A DNA stretch of 6,209 bases. Origin: Candidatus Margulisiibacteriota bacterium. GTDB taxonomy: Bacteria; Margulisbacteria; WOR-1; O2-12-FULL-45-9. The notes under the pieces were generated by a model. It searched no databases. It was given only the letters and a program-made list of their open reading frames with translations, and had not been told where the DNA came from. A program made the translations under genes and the position numbers. Shown piece by piece: positions 1-6,054 of the stretch (positions are counted from its first letter, which is position 1; each line of letters begins with the position of its first letter). The stretch is taken from NCBI GenBank assembly GCA_028714935.1, contig JAQTLJ010000074.1, positions 1 through 6,209 on the forward strand, written 5' to 3'.

Positions 1-733
1 TATTTTGGGGATCTGGGCGGGCGGGGCGGTGGGGGCGGCGATATCGATTGCCGCTGGCGTTCAGTTTGTAGTTTTAGGGATGAGCTCGGTCCCGATCAGC
101 GCGTTCATCTTTGCTTTAATGGCGGTATTTGTGGTGTATAAGTTGGCAAAAGTCTCCGGCAAAACCGCTCCGGAAACTCTGATCTTAGCTGGTGTCGCCC
201 TGTCGGCTTTTTGTGCGGCGATATTGTCATTGATAATCATTATTTCCGGCAGCCTGCAGTCGATCTATTTTTGGTTATTGGGCAGCCTCTCTTCGGCCAG
301 CTGGTCGAATGTTATAACCGTATTGCCTTATGCGATTATCGGCGCCCTGATCGCTTACTTTTATTCCAAGGAACTGAATGCGCTGCTGCTCGGAGAAGTA
401 ATGGCCGCGACCCTGGGAGTGGACATTGAGCAGACCCGTTTGATCATGATCGGCACGGCTTCTTTGATGACAGCGGCGGCAGTTTCAGTTTCGGGACTGA
501 TCGGGTTTGTTGGCTTGATCGTTCCGCATTGGATCCGGTTGATCATCGGTCCGAATCATCGCCTGCTGATCCCGGTTTCCGCGCTATCCGGCATGCTTTT
601 GATGGTGGTGGCCGATACAATTGCCCGAACCGTCCTTTCGCCGTTGGAAATACCGATCGGGATCATTATGGCGCTGGTCGGCGCGCCCTTCTTTCTTTAT
701 TTGCTGCGCCGCAGGAGACTGGAAGGAAAATGA
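1..733 (+). CDS. FecCD/BtuC-family ABC importer permease, 5' partial
   Basis: Membrane subunit of an ABC importer that moves a metal chelate (iron-siderophore, heme or cobalamin type) across the inner membrane. The frame is open from base 2, so the start lies upstream; the TTG at 5-7 is an internal Leu codon of the conserved LGIxxGGAxGA segment, not a start. About 243 residues remain of the roughly 330 usual for the family, with six to eight hydrophobic helices. Counting that Leu as residue 1, visible family signatures are FWLLGSL (89-95), the GEVMAATLGVD cytoplasmic segment (130-140) that normally contacts the ATPase, GLIGFVGLIVPH (164-175), the ADTIAR region (203-208) and the C-terminal EIPIGIIMALVGAPFFLYLL (215-234) ending in an Arg cluster. 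The stop overlaps the ATPase start as ATGA, so the two are cotranscribed and probably coupled in translation. The family is certain; the substrate cannot be read from the sequence. Confidence 0.95.
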   Translation, partial: ILGIWAGGAVGAAISIAAGVQFVVLGMSSVPISAFIFALMAVFVVYKLAKVSGKTAPETLILAGVALSAFCAAILSLIIIISGSLQSIYFWLLGSLSSASWSNVITVLPYAIIGALIAYFYSKELNALLLGEVMAATLGVDIEQTRLIMIGTASLMTAAAVSVSGLIGFVGLIVPHWIRLIIGPNHRLLIPVSALSGMLLMVVADTIARTVLSPLEIPIGIIMALVGAPFFLYLLRRRRLEGK

Positions 734-1503
734 GCGTTCTAAAAGTTGAACAACTTGTTTGCGGCTATGATCCTAAGAAACCGGTCATTAATGGCGTGTC
801 TTTTTCGGTCTATGACGGTGAATTCGTCGGCATTGTCGGTCCGAACGGATCGGGCAAAACCACCCTGCTTAGAGCGCTGACCGGATTATTAAAAGCCCGG
901 CAGGGATCGATCATTATCAGCCAGCATCGGATCGAGCAGCTTGACCGCAAGGAGCTTGCCCGGCGGATCGCTTTTGTGCCGCAACTGATGGAGCCGATCG
1001 TCGGTTTTACCGTCGAGGACCTGGTGCTTCTTGGCCGCACCCCCTATCTTGACCGCTTTGCTTTTGAAAGCCACGATGATTATGAGGCGGTCAAGTGGGC
1101 GATCGAAGAACTGAAGATCGAGAACCTAAAAGACCGCCCGATAACCGAGCTGTCCGGCGGAGAGTTCCAGCGCGTAGCGATCGCCCGGGCGCTGGCGCAG
1201 GAACCCAAAGTCCTGCTTCTGGACGAACCAACCTCCCATCTCGATATCCGTTATCAGATCAAGATCTGCAAGCTGTTGAGAAAGCTGCGCGCCCATCGGT
1301 CGGTCGTCGCTACTTTCCATGATCTAAACCTGGCTTCACGGTTTTGCTCTAAGTTGATCCTGCTTAAGAACGGAACACTGATCGCCGAAGGGCATCCGGA
1401 TGAGGTGGTCACGCCGGAGAATATCTGGAAGGCGTACCGGATCAAAGTTACTGTTAGGAAGAACCCCAACACCAAAAAAGCCCGCTACGTTTTGTTGCCT
1501 TGA
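730..1503 (+). CDS. ABC importer ATP-binding protein, FecE/BtuD type
   Basis: Cytoplasmic ATPase subunit (257 aa) that powers the upstream permease; normal length for the family. All nucleotide-binding motifs are intact: Walker A GPNGSGKTT (37-45), Q-loop FVPQ (82-85, Gln85), signature LSGGE (141-145), Walker B VLLLDEP (161-167, catalytic Glu166), D-loop SHLD (169-172) and switch His197. The segment LVLLGRTPYL (98-107) after the Q-loop is typical of ATPases for siderophore, heme and cobalamin import. The ATG at 730 gives a standard N-terminus (MSVLKVEQLVCGY) and overlaps the permease stop by ATGA; AGGAG at 713-717 and GGAAGG at 721-726 could serve as ribosome site. The frame is open further upstream to about 529, but that part merely covers the permease. 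The gene ends CCT TGA, directly against the stop of the convergent aminotransferase gene. Substrate unknown. Confidence 0.95.
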   Translation: MSVLKVEQLVCGYDPKKPVINGVSFSVYDGEFVGIVGPNGSGKTTLLRALTGLLKARQGSIIISQHRIEQLDRKELARRIAFVPQLMEPIVGFTVEDLVLLGRTPYLDRFAFESHDDYEAVKWAIEELKIENLKDRPITELSGGEFQRVAIARALAQEPKVLLLDEPTSHLDIRYQIKICKLLRKLRAHRSVVATFHDLNLASRFCSKLILLKNGTLIAEGHPDEVVTPENIWKAYRIKVTVRKNPNTKKARYVLLP

Positions 1504-1510
1504 TCAAGGC
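1497..1510. repeat. Perfect 14-bp palindrome spanning two convergent stop codons
   Basis: GCCTTGATCAAGGC is its own reverse complement. Its centre falls between bases 1503 and 1504, exactly where the TGA of the rightward ABC ATPase gene meets the TGA of the leftward aminotransferase gene. Both genes therefore end in the same Pro-stop codons (CCT TGA). In RNA it could form a five-pair stem with a GATC loop from either strand. No T-run follows directly on either strand, so it is not a standard intrinsic terminator; the nearest T6 on the leftward strand is at 1479-1474. Whether it has any function is unknown. Confidence 0.6.
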
Positions 1511-2367
1511 TGCATGGTTTCAGCGTCAAATATTTTGATCAGACTGCCGGTTATCTGACCGCATTTGCCGGAGCCGATCTTTTTACCCCAGATCTTAGTG
1601 ATCGGGACGATGCCCGGCCCGGAAAGGGTAATGAAGCATTCGTCAGCAGCGTAAAGTTCTTTCGGCGGTAAATATTTTTCAACAACCTTGTAGGCTGATC
1701 GTTGTGCCAGATGGATAATCAGAGATCGAGTTAATCCAGGGAGGATCGGAGCCTCTATTGGCGGGGTGTAAATTAAGCCGTTTTTTATTATAAAGATATT
1801 GCTGATAGTGCCTTCCGCCAGATTACCTCTTGCATCCAGCAGAAACGCTTCGTTCGCGCCGGCCTTCTTGGCTTCCATTTTGGCAAGGATGTTGTTCAGG
1901 TAGCCGAGCGACTTGATCCGGGAAGTCGGGACATCAGGTCTGGCGATTGAGCTGATGATCGCTTTCCAGCCATTTTTAAAAAGGCTTTTAGGATAGGGCT
2001 TTAATTCTTCGACTGAAACAATCGCAGTTGGCCGGCCGGCGGCATTGCTTGGGTCCAGGCCGTGCCCTTTTGCTTCTCCTCTGGTTATGATTATTTTAAT
2101 GTATGATTCTTTAAAATTGTTGGCAAAGACCGTCCGGAGGACAGCGAGCTTTAATTGCGCGGCTGATAAGGGGAGGTTAATGCGAAGTTGTTTTAATTCG
2201 CGCAGGAGCCTTTTGATATGTTCTTCCAGCTGGAAAGGCGTTCCCCGGTACGTCCGGAGCGATTCAAAAACCCCGTCGCCATAGGTTAATCCCCGGTCAA
2301 AAATGGAGATCGTTGCTTCTGTGACAGGGACAAGCTGGCCGTTAAGGAAGACCTTTTTGCTTTTCAC
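1504..2367 (-). CDS. Fold-type IV PLP-dependent aminotransferase (IlvE/Dat/PabC superfamily)
   Basis: A 287-residue PLP enzyme of the class IV aminotransferase family (branched-chain aminotransferase, D-amino-acid aminotransferase, aminodeoxychorismate lyase), of normal length. Visible: N-terminal VFLNGQLVP (6-14), the FDRGLTYGDGVFESLRTYRG core (23-42), PLP Lys152 in SRIKSLGYLNN (149-159), Glu185 in LAEGTISNIF (183-192) that would contact the pyridine nitrogen, LPGLTRSLI (209-217) and the late glycine motif SGPGIVPI (249-256). The RxH carboxylate trap of classic D-amino-acid aminotransferases is absent; the segment reads TRG...GLDP (95-106), closer to IlvE-like and PabC-like members, so exact substrate is open. 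The GTG at 2367 is chosen because it begins right before the conserved N-terminus; extending further would run into the kinase gene. No Shine-Dalgarno precedes it, and an extended -10 box lies so close that the mRNA may be leaderless. The gene lies 25 bp downstream of the kinase and abuts the ABC ATPase tail to tail. Confidence 0.92.
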   Translation of the reverse strand: MKSKKVFLNGQLVPVTEATISIFDRGLTYGDGVFESLRTYRGTPFQLEEHIKRLLRELKQLRINLPLSAAQLKLAVLRTVFANNFKESYIKIIITRGEAKGHGLDPSNAAGRPTAIVSVEELKPYPKSLFKNGWKAIISSIARPDVPTSRIKSLGYLNNILAKMEAKKAGANEAFLLDARGNLAEGTISNIFIIKNGLIYTPPIEAPILPGLTRSLIIHLAQRSAYKVVEKYLPPKELYAADECFITLSGPGIVPITKIWGKKIGSGKCGQITGSLIKIFDAETMQP

Positions 2368-2374
2368 CGGTAAA

Positions 2375-2383
2375 ATTATAACA
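2375..2383 (-). promoter_or_regulatory. Extended -10 promoter of the aminotransferase gene
   Basis: On the leftward strand the gap between kinase and aminotransferase contains TGTTATAAT, a perfect extended -10 element (TGn followed by consensus TATAAT). No good -35 box is seen 17 bp upstream (CGATCT, inside the kinase gene), which extended -10 promoters tolerate. Six to seven bases after the box is 2368/2367, the base before or the first base of the GTG start codon. The predicted transcript would thus be leaderless or nearly so. This is a motif-based call; transcription from the upstream operon may also read through. Confidence 0.6.
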
Positions 2384-2392
2384 TGAAAAAGG

Positions 2393-4876
2393 TCAGGAGA
2401 TCGGCAGGGTGAAGCAGAGACGGCTCCCTTTACCCAGCCCGTTTGATTCTGCCCAGATGCGGCCGTCGTGCGCCCCGATGATTTCACGGGCCAGAGTTAA
2501 GCCCATGCCGATCCCCCCGATAGAGCGGGTATAGGAAGTATCGATCTGGAAGAAGCTTTCAAAAATCTTTTCCAGATGTTCCGGAGCGAGGCCGATGCCC
2601 GAATCGGCGACGACGACCTTGATCTCCTTGTCTCCTTTTTCAAAGGAAACTTTGACCCAGCCATTAGCGGGCGTGAATTTCAGGGCGTTGCTGAGGAGAT
2701 TATCCATGACGCGCATTAGTTTTTTTCTATCAGCCATGATGGCCATACGATAGCTGGGATAATTCGTCTCAACCTGAATAGCCTTGGCAGCAAAAGTGGA
2801 GGCTGAAGCGGAAAGGCTCTCTTTGACAATATCATCAAGGAATTGCGGTTCTTTTAGTAATTCCAGCGGTTTTCCGGCTTCAACGCGGGAGATATCGATC
2901 AACGAGTCGATCAGATCAGCCAGGTGGTCGCTTTGGTTTGAAATAATATTCAGCGCTTTGATCTGTTCGGTTGTGATCTGGCCCATCTGACCGCTTAAGA
3001 TCAGCGATAAATAGCCTTTGATCGGCGTCAGCGGCGTGCGGAGCTCGTGGCTGATAACGGAAAGGACCTCATGTTTGAGCTGGTTGACTTTTTTCAGCTC
3101 GGTAATATCCTTTAAAATTGCCGAAACACCAAGCACACTGCCCGATGTGTCCCGAATAGGGGAGGCGGTTAAAAGCAGCGGAACTTCTCTCCCGTGCTTG
3201 CCCTTTTTACCCAGTTCGATAGCCTTAATATTTTTCGATTGCAGGATCTTGTTAACCAATTCTTCCGTTTCCTTATCGGTAAAAAATGGCGGGGTCCGGC
3301 CGATGACCTCGGCGGCCGCATAACCAAAAATTGATCTTGCCCCCTCATTCCAGGAAAGGATCCTGCCCTGCAGGTCGAGCGTGATAATGGCATCATCGCT
3401 CCCCTGGACCAGGCCGTTTAAGTAATCCCTGGTTTCGGTAATATCGCGGTAGAGCTTGGCGTTCTCGATCGCCACACCGGATTCGGAAGCCATGGTCAGC
3501 AAAAGCCCCAGGTCATCGGGGCTGTAGGGTTCGCCCGAAAGTTTTTCTCCCAGGCAGAGGATGCCAACCAGCTTATCCCTGGAAAAAGAGGGGATGGCGA
3601 CGACCGATTCAAGCTTTTCCAGCGCGGCACAAACGCCATTAAGACGCACTTTTTCAGCCGCGTTGACATTGCCGCTGGAGCGCAGGGCCTTGATCTCGTC
3701 CAGGACGACCGCGTCTTTCTTTTCTTCCATATAGGCGATCAGGGAGTTGCCGGGTTCAAAGGTGATATTCAAGAATTCCTGAGGGTGTCCGTTGGTCTTT
3801 TCCACCAGGAACATGTTCTTCCGTTCTTCGTACAGCATGATGGCGACATTTTTGACGCACATGGCGCGCAGGATCGTGCGGTCGATCAGGCGGAACAGCG
3901 TGTTGAGGTTCGTGACGGAAGCGATCAGGCGCGTGACTTCCTTGATGACATTCTGGTATTCAACGGTCCGGCGGAAGAAGAGCTTATCGGTGACCGTTTG
4001 CAGGCGTTCGCGCATCGGGGCAAAGGTAACGGCAATGACTAGCGCGGCCGGGATCGAAGCCCAAAATGAGTAATACCCGTAAATAAAACGAAAAAGAAAT
4101 TCAAATGCCACTACGATCAGAACATAAACGAAAGTAATCGCGCTGGTGACCAGGCTGTAGGCGGTGGTTTTTTTTATCACCAGAGAAATATTCATCAAAC
4201 GGTACTTGGTGATGGCATAAGCGGTGGCTCCCAGCAAAAAGATCGTGCCCAGCGGACCAAAAAAGATAAAATGGACAATGCCGAATAAATTAACCAGGAT
4301 GAGATTGAAAACAACAACCATTACAGTGGTGACCAAAATACCGGCAAAGAAATAATTATACTTGGTTTTTTCTATCGCAGTGGCCGTTCTGTAATTCCGA
4401 AAAAAAATGAATCCGGCGATTGAAAAGTAAGCCAGGATGTAGAGAGAGAATAAATTGCGGAGATCGCCCAGCCTGATCACTATGGTGTGGCCGGCTAATT
4501 CCGAAGAGATAATGGTTTTCCCGATTATCAGGCCGGCAAGGATAACCGCCGGCAGGCAAAGCAGTAAAATATGGAAAGCAGAATAGACTGGTTTTCTGTC
4601 AGGGAAAGCGTCGCTGAATAAAATAGTCAGCAGCGGTATAGGCAGGGCGATCAACAGGACCCATTTAACGGTCTGGAGAAAGGCGATTTGCCAAATATTA
4701 AGGTAAAGCGAGCCGATGACCGAACACCAGAGGAACAGGGCAAAACAGATCAAGAAGAATAATAATTGGGTGTGGCTTCTTCGGGATTTGAGAAGAACGA
4801 TCACGCCCAAGGACAAATTGATGAACCCGGCTAAAAAGGTGAGAACGGCCGCGATTGAGGAATAGGGGATGATCAT
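2393..4876 (-). CDS. Membrane sensor histidine kinase, 9 TM helices-GAF-PAS-HisKA-HATPase
   Basis: An 827-residue inner-membrane sensor kinase. Residues 5-222 hold about seven hydrophobic helices resembling the 7TM sensor region of histidine kinases; two more follow (238-265, 269-288) and lead into RERLQTVTDKLFFRR (289-303), a linker common in such kinases. A GAF-like domain (about 310-478) and a PAS domain (about 482-592, with ILSWNEGARSIFGY at 506-519) precede the catalytic core. H-box SHELRTPL (609-616) has phospho-acceptor His610; N-box is DNLLSNALKF (725-734), G1 DSGIGL (758-763), F-box IFESFF (771-776), G2 GGIGMGL (787-793). All needed catalytic residues are present, so it should be active. 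There is no receiver domain and no response regulator in the window. The ATG at 4876 is chosen because it overlaps the stop of the upstream KAS III-like gene as ATGA and starts just before the first helix; there is no clear ribosome site, so translational coupling is likely. Signal and target are unknown. Confidence 0.93.
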   Translation of the reverse strand: MIIPYSSIAAVLTFLAGFINLSLGVIVLLKSRRSHTQLLFFLICFALFLWCSVIGSLYLNIWQIAFLQTVKWVLLIALPIPLLTILFSDAFPDRKPVYSAFHILLLCLPAVILAGLIIGKTIISSELAGHTIVIRLGDLRNLFSLYILAYFSIAGFIFFRNYRTATAIEKTKYNYFFAGILVTTVMVVVFNLILVNLFGIVHFIFFGPLGTIFLLGATAYAITKYRLMNISLVIKKTTAYSLVTSAITFVYVLIVVAFEFLFRFIYGYYSFWASIPAALVIAVTFAPMRERLQTVTDKLFFRRTVEYQNVIKEVTRLIASVTNLNTLFRLIDRTILRAMCVKNVAIMLYEERKNMFLVEKTNGHPQEFLNITFEPGNSLIAYMEEKKDAVVLDEIKALRSSGNVNAAEKVRLNGVCAALEKLESVVAIPSFSRDKLVGILCLGEKLSGEPYSPDDLGLLLTMASESGVAIENAKLYRDITETRDYLNGLVQGSDDAIITLDLQGRILSWNEGARSIFGYAAAEVIGRTPPFFTDKETEELVNKILQSKNIKAIELGKKGKHGREVPLLLTASPIRDTSGSVLGVSAILKDITELKKVNQLKHEVLSVISHELRTPLTPIKGYLSLILSGQMGQITTEQIKALNIISNQSDHLADLIDSLIDISRVEAGKPLELLKEPQFLDDIVKESLSASASTFAAKAIQVETNYPSYRMAIMADRKKLMRVMDNLLSNALKFTPANGWVKVSFEKGDKEIKVVVADSGIGLAPEHLEKIFESFFQIDTSYTRSIGGIGMGLTLAREIIGAHDGRIWAESNGLGKGSRLCFTLPIS

Positions 4877-5979
4877 AAGTATTTCAGAAAAAAGCCGCCG
4901 ACCATCCATTTGCTTGACTCGATGGTGATGCCGGCCAAGAGATCTTTTGGCTTGAATATGTTTTTCTCCAGCATCTCGTCAAGAGAAACAACGACCGAGG
5001 AGGCGCCGCTATAGCCTTGATAGCTGACGTTATTAAACCATTTTTCGTAGGGGACAGCATATAACTGGAGCGCTTCCGCCCGGCCTTTATCTAAAAGCTT
5101 GAGAGAAGGAATGGTCACAATGACATGATCAATTTCAGCGGCGCCAATATTAATGCGTTTTAGCATTCTGGAAAAACCCTCGCTTAGTATTTTTGGGGCG
5201 AGTTCCTCGACTGCCTTATAATCTTGTCCGAAGTGGTGCAATCCCGCTTCATAAGCCTTAAGCAGGTTGTAGCGCGGCGCCCCGTGGGCAAAAGTCATCC
5301 CCGCCTTAAGTTTGCCGCCGAGCGATTCGTTGTAAACATCCAGGACTTTAATGCCACGGCTGACTTTTTCACGGGCTGACATAATAACGGCGCTGGCGCT
5401 GTCGGATAAAAACCATCGCAGGAGCAGGTTTTCGGGGCCGAGTATCTGCTGGTTATAATGATCAGCCCGGAGGTAAGCGGAAGAAAATTGAGAATAAGCA
5501 GCGACGACCGTTTTATAGCGGCCCAATCTCAGCCCATCAAAAGCGATCTGCATCACTTTGCTGATGCCGGTGCAATTGGAATGTATCTCCATTTCGGCGC
5601 AGTTCTCGATGCCGAGCGCCTCTTGGATCAGGGTGGTGGTCGGCGGGGTTTGATGGTCCGGCATTAAATTACCGAGGAGCAGGCAGTCGATATCTTTGGG
5701 AGAGAGCCCAGCTTTATCCAGGGCTTTGTTGACCGCTTTGACGGTCATGCTGACATTGGTCTCGGTGTATTCTTTGGTCACAGGATCGATGGCAAAATAG
5801 CAACGCTCAATGCCGATGCGAGATTTAGCAAGATGCCGGAGCTTGGAGATCATTTTTTTTATTCGAGGCGGAGCCTGGTCGAACGAGCCGAGAACTTCTT
5901 CTATCTTGTCAAATGGGACGGGTTCGCCGGGATGATATACGCCAGTTGAAACAAGCTGCACTTCTTTGAGCTCCGACAT
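4873..5979 (-). CDS. KAS III-like (FabH/thiolase-fold) condensing enzyme lacking catalytic His and Asn
   Basis: A 368-residue protein of the beta-ketoacyl-ACP synthase III group of the thiolase superfamily, somewhat longer than FabH (about 317) because of extra sequence near residues 25-60. The N-terminal VQLVSTGVYHPGEPVP, the SRIGIERCYFA segment (53-63), DIDCLLLGN (96-104) and the nucleophile motif EIHSNCTGIS (131-140, Cys136) follow the family. C-terminally, IDHVIVTIPSLKL (283-295) aligns without gaps to the FabH IDWLVPHQANLRI motif, putting Thr289 in place of the catalytic His; QGYSGASS (321-328) aligns to HGNTSAAS, putting Tyr323 in place of the catalytic Asn. Decarboxylative condensation of malonyl-ACP by the usual mechanism is therefore doubtful; acyl transfer, another substrate, or a partner subunit are possible. 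The ATG at 5979 has a good ribosome site. First gene of a leftward operon, coupled by ATGA to the sensor kinase, and divergent from a possible methyltransferase gene. Family sure, reaction unknown. Confidence 0.9.
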   Translation of the reverse strand: MSELKEVQLVSTGVYHPGEPVPFDKIEEVLGSFDQAPPRIKKMISKLRHLAKSRIGIERCYFAIDPVTKEYTETNVSMTVKAVNKALDKAGLSPKDIDCLLLGNLMPDHQTPPTTTLIQEALGIENCAEMEIHSNCTGISKVMQIAFDGLRLGRYKTVVAAYSQFSSAYLRADHYNQQILGPENLLLRWFLSDSASAVIMSAREKVSRGIKVLDVYNESLGGKLKAGMTFAHGAPRYNLLKAYEAGLHHFGQDYKAVEELAPKILSEGFSRMLKRINIGAAEIDHVIVTIPSLKLLDKGRAEALQLYAVPYEKWFNNVSYQGYSGASSVVVSLDEMLEKNIFKPKDLLAGITIESSKWMVGGFFLKYL

Positions 5980-5986
5980 ATTAAAG

Positions 5987-5993
5987 CTCCTTT
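5987..5993 (-). promoter_or_regulatory. Ribosome binding site of the KAS III-like gene
   Basis: On the leftward strand AAAGGAG lies seven bases before the ATG at 5979, near-ideal match and spacing. It fixes the start of the condensing-enzyme gene. Confidence 0.85.
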
Positions 5994-6013
5994 CTTTCGT
6001 AAATGAAAAAAGA

Positions 6014-6019
6014 TATAAT
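6014..6019 (+). promoter_or_regulatory. -10 box of the rightward gene at 6044
   Basis: A consensus TATAAT on the rightward strand. Transcription would start near 6026, leaving a leader of about 18 bases that contains the ribosome site AGGGGAGG. The -35 position (about 5991-5996, TTTCTT) matches poorly, so the promoter may be weak or activator-dependent. Its -10 region lies 6 bp from the opposing -10 box at 6026-6031. Confidence 0.5.
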
Positions 6020-6025
6020 CAATCC

Positions 6026-6054
6026 ATTATAAGGGGAGGCGCAATGAGTTGCAA
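6026..6054 (-). promoter_or_regulatory. Promoter of the leftward KAS III-like/kinase operon
   Basis: On the leftward strand TTGCAA (6054-6049, four of six consensus -35 bases) is followed after exactly 17 bp by a perfect TATAAT (6031-6026). The start of transcription would be near 6019, giving a 5' leader of about 40 bases ending in AAAGGAG. The -35 box lies inside the first codons of the rightward gene, so RNA polymerase bound here would block that gene's promoter and vice versa. Confidence 0.6.
6032..6039 (+). promoter_or_regulatory. Ribosome binding site of the rightward gene
   Basis: AGGGGAGG stands four bases before the ATG at 6044. The strong purine-rich match, slightly close to the start, is the main reason for calling this short open frame a real gene. 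Confidence 0.65.

Noticed and set aside
5..7. TTG as the start codon of the permease
   Set aside because: The codon lies inside the conserved LGIxxGGAxGA segment, normally about 80-100 residues into FecCD permeases, and the frame is open to the window edge; the gene is simply cut.
529..729. N-terminal extension of the ABC ATPase
   Set aside because: The extra 67 residues are an out-of-frame reading of the permease gene; the family N-terminus starts at the ATG at 730, which overlaps the permease stop.
1474..1510. Intrinsic terminator for the leftward aminotransferase gene (palindrome plus T6 at 1479-1474)
   Set aside because: The stem of the palindrome and the T-run are separated by about 17 bases, and the alternative AGCC/GGCT pairing gives only four to five pairs with a long loop.
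2368..2487. N-terminal extension of the aminotransferase to an upstream ATG
   Set aside because: The added residues read the kinase's conserved 3' end in another frame and have no family similarity; the GTG at 2367 fits the family start.
3785..4073. Rightward open frames opposite the histidine kinase
   Set aside because: Two overlapping frames without start signals; their sequences are low-quality antisense shadows of the kinase.
4877..4909. Upstream ATG at 4909 for the histidine kinase
   Set aside because: It would add 11 residues inside the condensing-enzyme gene, with no better ribosome site; the ATGA-overlapping ATG just before the first membrane helix is more likely.
5967..6016. Hairpins in the leader of the KAS III-like gene (GAGCT/AGCTC around the start codon; TTTTTTC/GAAAGAA before the ribosome site)
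   Set aside because: Stems of five to seven mostly weak pairs; they might modulate translation, but chance is enough to explain them and no riboswitch pattern is visible.
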